In this document: one piece after another, positions 1-8,736 of the stretch
How positions within the stretch are numbered: the first letter of the stretch is position 1
Layout of the letters: the number at the start of each line of letters is the position of its first letter
Source: Bacillota bacterium
GTDB lineage: Bacteria; Bacillota; Clostridia; Acetivibrionales; DSM-1351
Assembly (NCBI GenBank): GCA_023444055.1
Contig: JAEZRV010000018.1
Span: 1 to 64,000 of the forward strand
Length of the DNA: 64,000 nt
Reading direction: 5' to 3'
Notes under the pieces: generated by a model
Told to the model about the DNA's origin: nothing
Database searches by the model: none
The model's input: only the letters and a program-made list of their open reading frames with translations
Made by a program: the position numbers and the translations under genes

Positions 1-324
1 CCGTGCAGTATATATCTATGGCTAGCTCACGAAATTGACGCTGAAATAGTTGCGGTTCAGAACAAGCACTTCCGCCGACCGTATTACACTCGACATCCTG
101 TCTCGGGGTAATACTCACAGCTACGTCCTGTATCTGTGTCGGCTACAATACTTGTTCTACGTCTACTATTTCTAGCATCAATTTCTAACCGAGCTTCGTA
201 ATTAGATATATTGCACTCGCGTACTATTCAAGCAATAAGCCATCGGTATACAGAAATTGTTGTTTTGCAACAGTCCATTTTATTGGCTTGAATTATTACC
301 ACAGATTATCCATGTGTATTACGA
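1..324. other. Window-edge stretch without an intact gene; partial open frame on the - strand
   Basis: No complete gene is visible. The first 200 or so bases are richer in G+C and CpG than the rest of the window. On the - strand a reading frame is open from about 142 down to base 2 (47 codons, running off the window), with a TAG just upstream at 143-145. It may be the 3' part of a decayed gene. The translation, rich in Glu, Gln and Asp with three cysteines, matches no family I recognise. Confidence 0.3.
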
Positions 325-1887
325 TTAGTTGAATGAAGAAATAATATTTAATAAATATTGTTTCATCAATGCATAATCTATAGCATTAACTTCTCCGTCT
401 ATGTTTACATCAGCGTTTGTATAATTAGTTCCTGTAAGTGCAGTTATACCGAGCATATGACTTTTTAACAGTGCAAAGTCTATTGCATCGACTTTTTTAT
501 CACCATTTAAATCACCTAGTGTTTCAGCTGAAGGTGTAATACTTTCAGTAGAAAATGTAAACCAGTCAATATTTACAGCACCTTTAAAAACAAGATACAA
601 ATCATTTACTTTTGTAACTGTATTAATGTTGCAGGTTTGCTCCTGGTATTCATTCCAGCCCTCTGTTGAGGCTACTTTCAATGTACCTATGAGGGTACCG
701 GTTGGACTATTTAATTTTAATTCAATATTTGTGGTACCTGTACTTGCAACAAGGGACTTAAATGATGCTGCTCCACTACCGAAATCTATATTTTTAAATA
801 CCAGATAGTCACCGTTAGAAATACTGCCTAGTCCGCTTCCGTTGTTGGCAGTACCTATTGTTATAATGGTTGAAGAATTAGTAGTGTCATAGCTCTCTGC
901 CTCTAATTTGTTAAAAGCACTTCTTGTTACAGGCGTTTCAGTTATATCTGAATTCCACCCGCCAAGATATTTTGCTACTGTATAGTTTGATTCCTGTGAA
1001 GGATTTAATTGCCTTCTATTGAGGTTTGCACCTGGACCTATATTCTTGTATTCAAACATATCGCATTTTGCGGGGTCTAGACCGTTAATAGTTCCCCATG
1101 CGGTATCACTTATATGAGCTCCCATAGTACATTCCCTAAAAAGAACCTGTGGGGCGTTGTTCCATGCCCTTCCTAATTTGACAGTCTTGGAAGAACAATT
1201 ACTGGTGAGATTACATTTGTAAAACAAGTAACCTAACTTACCACTCGGAGTAGAAGGAGCACAAATATAACCATTATTTGATGAACTGTTTCTTGTAATG
1301 GAATAAATCTCACAACTATCAATTACAACTGTAGCTCCGCCATAAATAAAATCTACATCACCAGCAATGTAACAACTTTTAAAATATTGTCTTCCGCTTT
1401 TGTTTAACATTGTATCCTGATGACCTTTGAAAGCGCAGTTTATATATATCTGCTGATCACCATTTGTATATATTGCCTGCGCCTGATCCTGGTTTGATGA
1501 TGTGGTTGCTCCGTCAAAGCTATTCACAAAAGTTATATTTTCGGCGCGGAACCCAGATGCACTGATATTTGCTGTTGCAGCTGTAGCAGGGTTTCCAGTT
1601 GCTTCCTGATTTTTTCCGGCAGTAATTATTGTGTTTGCACGGCTTTGTCCCACCATCTTTATGTTTGCCGTTGTTACTGTGATTTGCTCTGAATATGTAC
1701 CATCTTTAATTTTGATAGTATCACCGCTCTTGGCGGCATTAATAGCTGCTTGAACAGTTTTATAACTTCCGCTACCATCTTTAGCAACCACTAAAGTTGT
1801 TGCAGCGTTTACTGCCGAAAAACTCGCTGAAGCCAGAAAAATCATTCCAATTACCAAACCCACAGATATTTTTTTCATTCTGTTCAT
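325..1887 (-). CDS. Secreted cellulosomal pectinesterase (CE8) with a CBM6-like module and type I dockerin
   Basis: Removes methyl esters from pectin so that lyases can attack it, acting outside the cell and probably docked on a cellulosome scaffoldin. The 520-residue protein has a signal peptide (residues 1-28, positive start, hydrophobic core, AVNA-type end). A right-handed beta-helix pectinesterase domain follows (about 30-310), with family motifs QAQAIY (135-140), GHQDT (155-159, catalytic Asp158), GDVDFIYG (176-183, nucleophile Asp179) and LGRAW (238-242, Arg240). A carbohydrate-binding module of CBM6/35 type lies at about 325-455, starting with KLEAESYD. The C-terminus (about 458-520) has the two calcium-binding repeats of a dockerin, each beginning D-x-N-x-D. 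A strong AGGAGG site precedes the ATG at 1887, and a -10 hexamer TATAAT lies at 1928-1923. The gene stands alone, transcribed away from the recombinase. Confidence 0.95.
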   Translation of the reverse strand: MNRMKKISVGLVIGMIFLASASFSAVNAATTLVVAKDGSGSYKTVQAAINAAKSGDTIKIKDGTYSEQITVTTANIKMVGQSRANTIITAGKNQEATGNPATAATANISASGFRAENITFVNSFDGATTSSNQDQAQAIYTNGDQQIYINCAFKGHQDTMLNKSGRQYFKSCYIAGDVDFIYGGATVVIDSCEIYSITRNSSSNNGYICAPSTPSGKLGYLFYKCNLTSNCSSKTVKLGRAWNNAPQVLFRECTMGAHISDTAWGTINGLDPAKCDMFEYKNIGPGANLNRRQLNPSQESNYTVAKYLGGWNSDITETPVTRSAFNKLEAESYDTTNSSTIITIGTANNGSGLGSISNGDYLVFKNIDFGSGAASFKSLVASTGTTNIELKLNSPTGTLIGTLKVASTEGWNEYQEQTCNINTVTKVNDLYLVFKGAVNIDWFTFSTESITPSAETLGDLNGDKKVDAIDFALLKSHMLGITALTGTNYTNADVNIDGEVNAIDYALMKQYLLNIISSFN

Positions 1888-2068
1888 AAAAATATTAACC
1901 TCCTTCTTATTATTAATTATATATTATACTATTTTTTGTTTGTCTTCCATTAACCGACACACATTTAATTCAATGGACAAATTTTAATATTCAAACATTA
2001 TGAATATAATTAAACAGGACTTATATATTCTCAACATTTGCGTTGAGCAATGAAAAGAGGCCTTACAT

Positions 2069-2164
2069 ATGGCAAAAACTAAACCTCAGAAGATTCAGAA
2101 TGTTTATAAGGATAAAATAAATATAAAAGACCTGCTTTATAAAATAATTACGCTTAAAATTTAA
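2069..2164 (+). CDS. Possible small ORF upstream of the serine recombinase (31 aa)
   Basis: A lysine-rich 31-residue frame (start MAKTKPQKIQ) sits behind an AAGAGG-like sequence. Its pattern suggests the beginning of a longer DNA-binding protein that now ends early, and it may be a decayed accessory gene of the adjacent recombinase element. No function can be assigned. The following 230 bases to the recombinase hold no gene. They would be a likely place for a recombinase attachment site, but none could be delimited. Confidence 0.3.
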   Translation: MAKTKPQKIQNVYKDKINIKDLLYKIITLKI

Positions 2165-2394
2165 ATACCCTACATATTTACAAAAAAATACTCTTAGCAA
2201 TTTAAAAACAAGTTTAGACATTCAAAAATACTCCAATTATTTAAAATACTATATACATTTCACAGATTGAAAAAGCGGAGCGTAGCCATAGATAACGATT
2301 TCTAGGATTCAGAGAAAAAGTCTCCTTGTAATCTAAGAACTCTGTTAGTACAACAGCTATAGTTATCGTGGCAAATAAGGAGGTAGCAGTTGCT

Positions 2395-3966
2395 ATGTTG
2401 GGGTTTAATAAACCTGATATTAATTATCATATCGGAATATATGTAAGACAGAGCAGGGACGAAAATGATGAGAATTTAGAAACAATAGAAACCCAAAAAA
2501 GGTTGCTAATAGATTTTGTTGCAAAAAATAAATTAGGGACTATTTACAAAACATATGTTGATGATAATGTTTCAGGAGCAGGCTTTGAAAGACATGCGCT
2601 AGATGAGCTGAAAAAAGATGTGTTGTCCTGTAATATAAATCTTATTGTTTTAAAAGATTTATCAAGGTTGGGCAGAAATAATGCTAAAACTCTATTGTTT
2701 TTGGATTTTTTAGAGGAATATGGAGTTCGAGTTATAACATCAGACGGAAGGTATGACAGCATAAAGGATAATGAAACTGTGGGGATCGAAACATGGTTTA
2801 ATGAAAGATATATTAGAGATATTTCAAAAAAAATTAGAGCTAACCTGAGATTTAAGATAGAGCAGGGAGAATATATAGGAAACGCTCCATATGGCTATGT
2901 TAAAGCTATAAATGAGAAAAACAAGCTTGTTATTGATACAAGAACTGCACCAGTTGTTAAGGAAATTTTCAGTTTATATAAAAAAGGCTACGGTTATGCA
3001 GCAATAGCTAATATTCTGAATGAAAAGGGGTATCCGTCACCATCGTCGAAGAACTCTGACATACCTATAACCCCGTGGAATCAGGTGTCGGTGCAGAGGA
3101 TTTTGTGCAATCGTGTATATATCGGAGATACTGTACAGGGTGTAAGTGAAAAAATTAGCTTCAAAAATAAAAAAACCAGAAGACTTCCGTTTGAGAAGTG
3201 GATAATAACAACTAACACACATGAACCTATTATTGATAATGTAGACTTTGACGATGTGCAAAAAATTAGAGCCAAAAAGCGCTCAAGTCAGGGCTATAAT
3301 AGAAATATATCACATCTGCTGAGCAATTTGATTTTCTGTGGTAAATGTGGCAAAACAATGTATGTAAGGGTACGTAAGGATAGAGCAGCAGGCTACATAT
3401 GTAGTTCTTATGCAAAAAATGGATGTAATGCATGTTCTAGTCACTATGTCTCTGAACAGACAATAATTGATGTGATAACAAAGGAATTGCTTGATATGCT
3501 GACTAACAGGACTCTTATTGATAGCTTTTGCTTGAAATATGAGGATATTAATGATCAGGAGCAACAAATAAAAGAAAAAATACAAAAAAATGAACAGCAA
3601 ATAATTATAAAGCAAAAGCAACAGGATGTTCTATACAGCGATAGGCTTGAAGGGAGAATATCCGAGCAGCTGTTTGCAAGAATGAATCAGGTAATAGAAG
3701 CTAGAATTAATATTCTGAATCAAGAACTGGAAAAGCTTAAAGAAGAGGAAAATAAGCATATTGATAAGCTGCATGTTATTGATAATTTTATAAATAAAAT
3801 AAAAACTCAAGGCATAAATAAAAACATTATAGATTTAATGGTTAATCGAATTGTGGTTTATGACAGCAACGATAGCATTGACGCAATTGGAACTAAGATA
3901 AGTGATGAAGTGGATAACGGATTAATTGTTATTGAGTATAATTTTAATAATTGGAGAGAGCTGTAG
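2395..3966 (+). CDS. Large serine recombinase (site-specific integrase/transposase)
   Basis: Cuts and rejoins DNA at attachment sites through a phosphoserine link, as in integrases of clostridial integrative elements. The start chosen is the ATG at 2395: an AAGGAGG (2377-2383) lies ten bases before it, inside a longer frame that could begin with GTG at 2368. With this start the protein has 523 residues. The resolvase catalytic domain shows Y-V-R-Q-S (nucleophile Ser20), the D-x-S-R-L-G-R-N motif near residue 91 and an E-R-x-I-R-D segment. A Recombinase domain (YIGNAPYGY) follows, then a zinc ribbon with FCGKCGK and later C-x6-C cysteines, and a long Glu/Lys/Gln-rich coiled coil. The protein looks intact. 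It lies at the left edge of the accessory region, so it may have mobilised part of it, although no matching right end was found. Confidence 0.93.
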   Translation: MLGFNKPDINYHIGIYVRQSRDENDENLETIETQKRLLIDFVAKNKLGTIYKTYVDDNVSGAGFERHALDELKKDVLSCNINLIVLKDLSRLGRNNAKTLLFLDFLEEYGVRVITSDGRYDSIKDNETVGIETWFNERYIRDISKKIRANLRFKIEQGEYIGNAPYGYVKAINEKNKLVIDTRTAPVVKEIFSLYKKGYGYAAIANILNEKGYPSPSSKNSDIPITPWNQVSVQRILCNRVYIGDTVQGVSEKISFKNKKTRRLPFEKWIITTNTHEPIIDNVDFDDVQKIRAKKRSSQGYNRNISHLLSNLIFCGKCGKTMYVRVRKDRAAGYICSSYAKNGCNACSSHYVSEQTIIDVITKELLDMLTNRTLIDSFCLKYEDINDQEQQIKEKIQKNEQQIIIKQKQQDVLYSDRLEGRISEQLFARMNQVIEARINILNQELEKLKEEENKHIDKLHVIDNFINKIKTQGINKNIIDLMVNRIVVYDSNDSIDAIGTKISDEVDNGLIVIEYNFNNWREL

Positions 3967-4295
3967 GATGGGCTAATATATAAGAAAGGCTGTGCTAAAG
4001 CGAGAGAAAAACTAATAAAACTTTTTAACTTTTTTTTCATGGTAAAAACCACCTTTAGTTAAAAATTTTATTATATGGAAAGAAGTGAGGTAGACAATTG
4101 TAACTGTGTATGATGATGAAGTACTAATTGGAGTTTGAAGAAAAAATGCTAATTCGCAGAGTAAATGAAATGTAACATAGTACGAAGCACTCTGAAGGCT
4201 GAATTACGGTATTAATGAATTCAGTTTAATCGTTCTAATTATATGTTTAAGCAAATAAACATAATAGTGAAGAAATTTAGTAAATGGAGGTATTT
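3967..4295 (+). other. Intergenic stretch with a possible second recombinase C-terminal remnant
   Basis: No intact gene. At about 4100-4175 two short frames joined by a shift read V-T-V-Y-D-D-E-V-L-I and then E-F-E-E-K-M-L-I-R-R-V-N-E-M before a TAA. This resembles the last beta strands of a large serine recombinase and differs from the end of the intact one just upstream, so an older element may have stood here. The assignment is weak because the fragment is short. Confidence 0.3.
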
Positions 4296-5108
4296 GTGGG
4301 ATACTATGTTACTGTTGAAACAAATGTAAACATCTACGTAGAGGATCTTAACCCAGGTGGAATGAAGACTATACTATTTTTACATGGCTGGCCTGGAAAC
4401 AATAACTTGTTTGAATATCAGTTTAACCAGCTTCCAAAGTTGGGATACAGATGCATAGGAATAGATACAAGAGGATTCGGTAATTCAGATAGACCTTGGG
4501 GCGGATACGGTTATAATCGATTGGCTGACGATGTTCGATGTGTGGTTGATGCACTTAAATTACAACATTTCACACTTGGAGGGCATTCAACAGGTGGAGC
4601 TATCGCAATAAGATACATGGCTAGACACAATGGATATGGGGTATCGAAACTTGCTCTTTTTGATGCGGCTGCTCCCAGTCTTATAAAGCGCCCTGATTTT
4701 CCTTATGGTATAGACAAAGAAACAGTTCTACAAATTATTCAAGGAACATATAATGATAGACCTAAAATGCTTAAGGATTTCGGTGACATATTTTTCTACC
4801 AGCGCATAAGTGAAGCATTATCAGATTGGTTCTTTCAATTAGGGATACAGGCAGCTGGGTGGCCAACGGCAGCTATTGCAAATACTTGGATAAATGAAGT
4901 GTTATTCTCTGATCTAAAAACAATAAATGTTCCGACTTTAATAATTCATGGCATCCATGACAAAGTTGTTCCGTTTTCACTAGGCGAAATACAAAACCAA
5001 AGTATTAGAAACTCAAAACTTATACCATTTAAATACAGCGGTCATGCGACTTTCTACGATGAGCGCGACAAATTTAACGATGAATTGGTTAAATTTATTG
5101 AAGAATAA
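4296..5108 (+). CDS. Alpha/beta-fold hydrolase
   Basis: A serine hydrolase of unknown substrate, probably cytoplasmic, with no signal peptide. The GTG at 4296 is preferred: GGAGG (4286-4290) lies five bases ahead, and the protein then starts MGYYVTVE as relatives do. The ATG at 4284 overlaps that ribosome-binding site. The 270 residues carry an oxyanion segment H-G-W-P-G, the nucleophile elbow G-G-H-S-T-G-G (Ser98), the acid in IHGIHDKVVP (Asp222) and the base in YSGHATFYDE (His250). The triad is complete and the length normal for the family. It is a single-gene unit between a recombinase and a palindromic element. Esterase, epoxide hydrolase or haloperoxidase-like activity cannot be told apart here. 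Confidence 0.88.
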   Translation: MGYYVTVETNVNIYVEDLNPGGMKTILFLHGWPGNNNLFEYQFNQLPKLGYRCIGIDTRGFGNSDRPWGGYGYNRLADDVRCVVDALKLQHFTLGGHSTGGAIAIRYMARHNGYGVSKLALFDAAAPSLIKRPDFPYGIDKETVLQIIQGTYNDRPKMLKDFGDIFFYQRISEALSDWFFQLGIQAAGWPTAAIANTWINEVLFSDLKTINVPTLIIHGIHDKVVPFSLGEIQNQSIRNSKLIPFKYSGHATFYDERDKFNDELVKFIEE

Positions 5109-5196
5109 AGTTTTTGCAATGAAAAAAGTCTTAATGAAATTTGAAAATGATTAATATAGCCTATTAACTCAGCTTTTCCACATCAAAAGTACATTG

Positions 5197-5409
5197 GTGT
5201 TCATACTTATAAATGGTTTGTTGCCAAAATAATTGCTAGAATTAGTATTGGTTCAGCCTCAGTGTTTTTGCCGTCGCACACATTCACCATCCATGGTTCA
5301 TTGTGTGCTAAAACCGACATCGTGTCTGTTTTCCGGCAAAAACACTTCGTTTCACCAACTAATTCTGCAATTATTTTTAACCCAACTATCCATTTATAAG
5401 TATGAACAC
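5197..5409. repeat. 213-bp imperfect palindrome with two internal hairpins (MITE-like or structured element)
   Basis: The outer arms are perfect over 20 bp (5197-5216 against 5390-5409). They continue inward with minor bulges (a 21-base stretch from about 5225 pairs with one near 5360-5380) and close with a perfect 13-bp stem (5261-5273 against 5334-5346). Two side hairpins sit inside: 5276-5308 (GCACACA/TGTGTGC) and 5310-5332 (AAAAC..GACA/TGTC..GTTTT). The shape is a three-way junction. It contains no credible gene. A miniature inverted-repeat transposon or a structured RNA fits best. No target-site duplication was obvious. Confidence 0.85.
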
Positions 5410-5584
5410 TTATAAATATATAGCTTATGAATCTGTGAAAGCAATTTCTGAGCTAAATATCATATTGTCAATGGCTAAATAGGAACATTTTTTTAAGTCG
5501 CAATAGATTGATTGCGAGTAAACTTGACTAAAGAATATCCCAGAGATAAAATTGTATGAATTGGTTTTACTATGGGGGAAAATA

Positions 5585-5893
5585 ATGTCAAAGATATTTA
5601 GAATCTTATTTGATAGAAAGTACTTTTATATTGCAGGTTTTATGATAGGTATGATTGGTTGTTCAATTAACCTTATCTTAGGGCTTAAAGTAAACATTGC
5701 CGAAATAATAACGGTAGCTATATCTGCCAGTTGGACTTTTGGATTTATATTATATATTGCTATAAAACAACCCGAAAGACTAAAAAAGGAAGGAAGAACA
5801 ATAGTTCTGTCAAAAGAAGGATTAGTTCATTTTGCATTAAGTATTGGCTCAGTACTGGCTATTGGCAGTATTTTAAATTGGTTTGGTTTTTAA
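5585..5893 (+). CDS. Small membrane protein of unknown function (102 aa)
   Basis: The start at 5585 follows a GGGGGAAAATA ribosome-binding stretch; a longer frame opens at 5552 but lacks one. After a short basic start (MSKIFRILFDRK) three hydrophobic segments follow (about residues 13-32, 38-58 and 81-101), separated by a charged loop (KQPERLKKEG). No catalytic motif is visible. It lies just downstream of the palindromic element and upstream of the first leader repeat. I do not recognise a family. Confidence 0.6.
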   Translation: MSKIFRILFDRKYFYIAGFMIGMIGCSINLILGLKVNIAEIITVAISASWTFGFILYIAIKQPERLKKEGRTIVLSKEGLVHFALSIGSVLAIGSILNWFGF

Positions 5894-5969
5894 AAATAGG
5901 ATTTAAGCTTTCATAAGATGGCTTTGGGATAATAGATTTTTGTATATTATTCTACGGCTATCTTTTTTT

Positions 5970-6055
5970 GTTGGCATAACTATATAAAATAAGTAAGTAA
6001 ATTCAAAATATTGAAGGATTTTGAGGATGAGGTGTAGAATTAGTGGGGGAAGTGA
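5970..6055 (+). promoter_or_regulatory. Leader repeat copy 1 with a sigma-A-type promoter
   Basis: First of three copies of a leader found in the accessory region (others at 17565-17645 and 23551-23620). It holds TTGAAG (6011-6016), an 18-base spacer and TAGAAT (6035-6040), preceded by an AAATAAGTAARTAAATT tract. Similarity to copy 2 continues past the promoter to about 6105, as far as the position where copy 2 has the AbiH start codon. Confidence 0.6.
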
Positions 6056-6173
6056 ATAGGATGTATTGAGGTTGTATGTAAGTGTAATTGTGTATTATGG
6101 ATATAATGTGCAGATGATATTTCATGGGATCAAATATATTTTGCTGCAGATATTAAATATTGTAGGGGGTACA

Positions 6174-6422
6174 ATGATGCCAAATGTTGGAGATAAACGC
6201 TTTATAAATTTTAAAGTCTATTGCATGCGAGACAATTATGTTATAAGAGATATGCAAGTGAAACAAATATATTTGGAAAATAAAAGTTGGTTTCCTGCTC
6301 CATGTAATGGTTGCGATTATCTTAGTGGAGATCAGTCTTGCAATATGTGCATAAGTAGATTAACATCTATGTTTTTTAAAAATCCTAATTTGGATACTCG
6401 TGAACCAATTACCCCTATTTAA
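6174..6422 (+). CDS. Small zinc-ribbon-like protein (82 aa)
   Basis: ATG 6174 has an AGGGGG site (6164-6169) at a good distance; the longer frame from 6066 has none. The C-terminal half carries C-N-G-C and C-N-M-C pairs eight residues apart, a likely zinc knuckle. The rest is basic and hydrophilic with no membrane segment. It is transcribed from the leader repeat just upstream. No family is recognised. Nucleic-acid binding is possible but only inferred from the cysteines. Confidence 0.6.
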   Translation: MMPNVGDKRFINFKVYCMRDNYVIRDMQVKQIYLENKSWFPAPCNGCDYLSGDQSCNMCISRLTSMFFKNPNLDTREPITPI

Positions 6423-6542
6423 AATGTATAGTTTACATTTTAGTTAGGCTAATAATCGGATAATTAGGATTTTTTCGTTATAGAATTATAGAAGGTTGGT
6501 ATAGCTTCCCAACTTAAAAATTTTTGTGAAGGGTGAAACTTT

Positions 6543-6869
6543 ATGGAACAAATAAAACGTGAACTTAGAGAGAGGTACATATCAACTTACAACGAATGCA
6601 AAAAATTTAAATACTTCCCCCGCGCCTTTTTGGACATGGTTGTAAGTAATGAAGATATTGTCGAAGTAACTAAAAAATTAGTTCACAAGGAAGGTGGCAC
6701 TTCAGGATTCACTACTCTTTTCGAAAACACGAGAATGAATCTATCAGTGGAGAAGATCATTCTAGAGCCCAGATATAGAGAACTGTTTGCCAGAGAAGAT
6801 TTGCGGGCCGCTTATGATCGCCTAAAACAATTTAAATACGATCGATTGGATGAAATAGAAGTACCATAA
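6543..6869 (+). CDS. Hypothetical protein (108 aa)
   Basis: A hydrophilic, highly charged, probably helical protein behind GAAGGGTGAAACTTT. Two related stretches frame it: T-Y-N-E-C-K-K-F-K-Y near the start and A-Y-D-R-L-K-Q-F-K-Y near the end, suggesting an internal duplication or a symmetric helical hairpin. No family is known to me. It sits in the cluster of single-gene units upstream of the HEPN-motif genes. Confidence 0.6.
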   Translation: MEQIKRELRERYISTYNECKKFKYFPRAFLDMVVSNEDIVEVTKKLVHKEGGTSGFTTLFENTRMNLSVEKIILEPRYRELFAREDLRAAYDRLKQFKYDRLDEIEVP

Positions 6870-6882
6870 GTGGTGAGAATTA

Positions 6883-6957
6883 ATGGAACGCATAAAACCT
6901 TATATAGAAATCCAACCATCTCATTGGTTTAATAAGCCAAGGACAAGCCTATTATAG
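6883..6957 (+). pseudogene. Truncated start of a small gene, cut by a repeat
   Basis: A GGTGAG site and ATG begin a frame (MERIKPYIEIQPSHW...) that runs into the dispersed repeat copy at 6941 and stops at 6957 after 24 residues. The first 18 residues look like real coding sequence. The gene was probably lost by recombination at the repeat. Confidence 0.35.
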
Positions 6958-6967
6958 CAATAATAAG
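6941..6967 (+). repeat. Module-end repeat, copy A (short)
   Basis: GGACAAGCCTATTATAGCAA and the next seven bases match copy B (11699-11725) almost base for base and copy C (16773-16799) with several A/G changes. All three lie in non-coding DNA just after an accessory gene. Confidence 0.6.
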
Positions 6968-7024
6968 AAGTTTTAAGAACCATGTATATATTTGATTTTA
7001 TTTGTGTGAAAGCGAGGGTTATTC

Positions 7025-8647
7025 ATGGACGAACGGATATATCAAAGCCAAATGCTTGAGTTTATAAAGCGATTTCCGAATACAGGAAGCGTAATGATTC
7101 CTGTTTATGGAAGAACACATGTTTACGGAACGGATGCATTTTTTCAATGCAGATTGTTTCCAGCAGAGAGAGCCGATGAAGAAATGGAGACCGATGATAC
7201 AAATCATTGGAATGGCACATCTCCTGGTTTCACTTGTTATGGATTCGGGCCTGATGCTGACAACGTCTATACCCGATTCAATAATGAATACGACATGGAG
7301 CCGTTTGTGATAGAACGAAGCTTTGACGGATTAGGAAAGCAATCCGAGATTGAGATAGTGGAAGAATTTCGGCTATTAAACAACCTGTATTTTGACAGAG
7401 CAAAAAATGAGTATGTCGATCTTACAGATGATACCACAGTAGTGAAGATTGAGGAAAATTTCGTAACAGTACACAGGAAATATCTAAAGCGGTATCTTGC
7501 TGTCAAAGAAATGATTATACTGATTCATGTTGACAGTCGATATTTTCTGAGTACAATCGATCCAGATATCAAGACGGAGAGTTATACGGAGAAGACCGAG
7601 AATAAAATTTACAGCTTTTACATCGGCGAAGCCGGCGCATTAAAACAAAAAACCTTTTCTATGATATATGCCAAAACTGCTATACGAGGTTGTGCAATTG
7701 CAGAATGTGGCTACTGGCCGTATAATGAAGATAATCGTGACTACGAGAATTATATCATCGGTGTCAATGAGGATGGTGATGATATAATGTTCACTTCTGA
7801 TCCGTCAAAACTGTCGAACTATTATGGTAAGAATCAGGAGGCGCCTCACTACCTAACGCCTGTATTCTTTAGGCGCGAAGTACTGCAGAAATATTACATA
7901 AATCCCGATAGGTATACTGTCGAGGCTGGCATCATAAGGTGTGGGACATGGTGGTCACTATATATTGACAACGAAAGCCCCGATTATGTTTCAGCTTATC
8001 TGGGTGATTTGGGGAGAGATCTCCCGGATAATAATGAGCAAAAATATTGGAAGACATACAACATCGCAATTGACGGAAAGCTGAGTAAATCAAAATACAG
8101 GAGAGACTTTCTCAATATCCCCAGTTCATCTGACTCTCCAATCTTCATATTTCAGCACAAATATGAAGAGGTAAGCAAGACTTTTGAGAAAAAGGCTGGC
8201 TGGCCGCTGTTTCTTCCGCTACATGACGATGACAAATATACACTTTCAGGACTCAGGGTTCCGCTCTTGAACTCGCAACCAGAGTTCGATCAGCAAATCC
8301 TTGCTCTTGTGAAAGTGATGCTTGACTCACTAAATGAAAAACAAATTGAAGCGAAGCTACCGCCATCAAAAGAAAAAACCGTTGGAAGCATATCAAAGCT
8401 GGAAAAGTTATTTAAAGTACAGGGTTTGAACGACTATACCGATATGGTGAAGTTCCTTAGAAATGTTCAGGAACTCCGTTCAACCAGTGTTGCGCATAAG
8501 AAAGGTCGAGGTTATGACAGGATTGCCAAGGCGTTCAGTATCGGAGAGGTTTCATATACCGATGCATTTATCGAAATAATGAATCAAGCGAATGCTTTTC
8601 TGGACTACATAGATCTAAACATAGATAAGCTCATTACCACGAAATAG
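7025..8647 (+). CDS. Unknown 540-aa protein with a C-terminal HEPN-like motif; candidate defence gene
   Basis: No family recognised with confidence. The first 380 residues look like beta-rich soluble protein with many aromatic and acidic residues. The last 150 are helical and contain L-R-S-T-S-V-A-H-K-K, an R-x5-H pattern of the kind that forms the active site of HEPN ribonucleases. A large N-terminal sensor-like part plus a C-terminal HEPN domain is also the layout of ApeA-type abortive-infection proteins; similarity to these is inferred from layout only. There is no signal peptide or membrane segment. The ATG follows GAAAGCGAGGG. GC is slightly higher and codon use less AT-biased than in the neighbours, which suggests separate acquisition. 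Another HEPN-motif gene starts 90 bases downstream. Confidence 0.75.
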   Translation: MDERIYQSQMLEFIKRFPNTGSVMIPVYGRTHVYGTDAFFQCRLFPAERADEEMETDDTNHWNGTSPGFTCYGFGPDADNVYTRFNNEYDMEPFVIERSFDGLGKQSEIEIVEEFRLLNNLYFDRAKNEYVDLTDDTTVVKIEENFVTVHRKYLKRYLAVKEMIILIHVDSRYFLSTIDPDIKTESYTEKTENKIYSFYIGEAGALKQKTFSMIYAKTAIRGCAIAECGYWPYNEDNRDYENYIIGVNEDGDDIMFTSDPSKLSNYYGKNQEAPHYLTPVFFRREVLQKYYINPDRYTVEAGIIRCGTWWSLYIDNESPDYVSAYLGDLGRDLPDNNEQKYWKTYNIAIDGKLSKSKYRRDFLNIPSSSDSPIFIFQHKYEEVSKTFEKKAGWPLFLPLHDDDKYTLSGLRVPLLNSQPEFDQQILALVKVMLDSLNEKQIEAKLPPSKEKTVGSISKLEKLFKVQGLNDYTDMVKFLRNVQELRSTSVAHKKGRGYDRIAKAFSIGEVSYTDAFIEIMNQANAFLDYIDLNIDKLITTK

Positions 8648-8736
8648 AATCCTTTGGACTCTCAGAAGCGAATTATCGAATTTCTTCTAATATTTATATT
8701 GTATTATTTTCAAGTCGAGATAGGAGGGCGTAGCAT

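Noticed and set aside
2240..2394. attL/attR site of the serine recombinase
   Set aside because: Short similar words (ATAGATAACGAT, ATAGTTATCGT) occur upstream of the gene, but no matching direct repeat was found at a right border, so no site is claimed.
5233..5415. 60-codon + strand frame
   Set aside because: It lies wholly within the 213-bp palindrome and has no ribosome-binding site; the DNA is better explained as the structured element.
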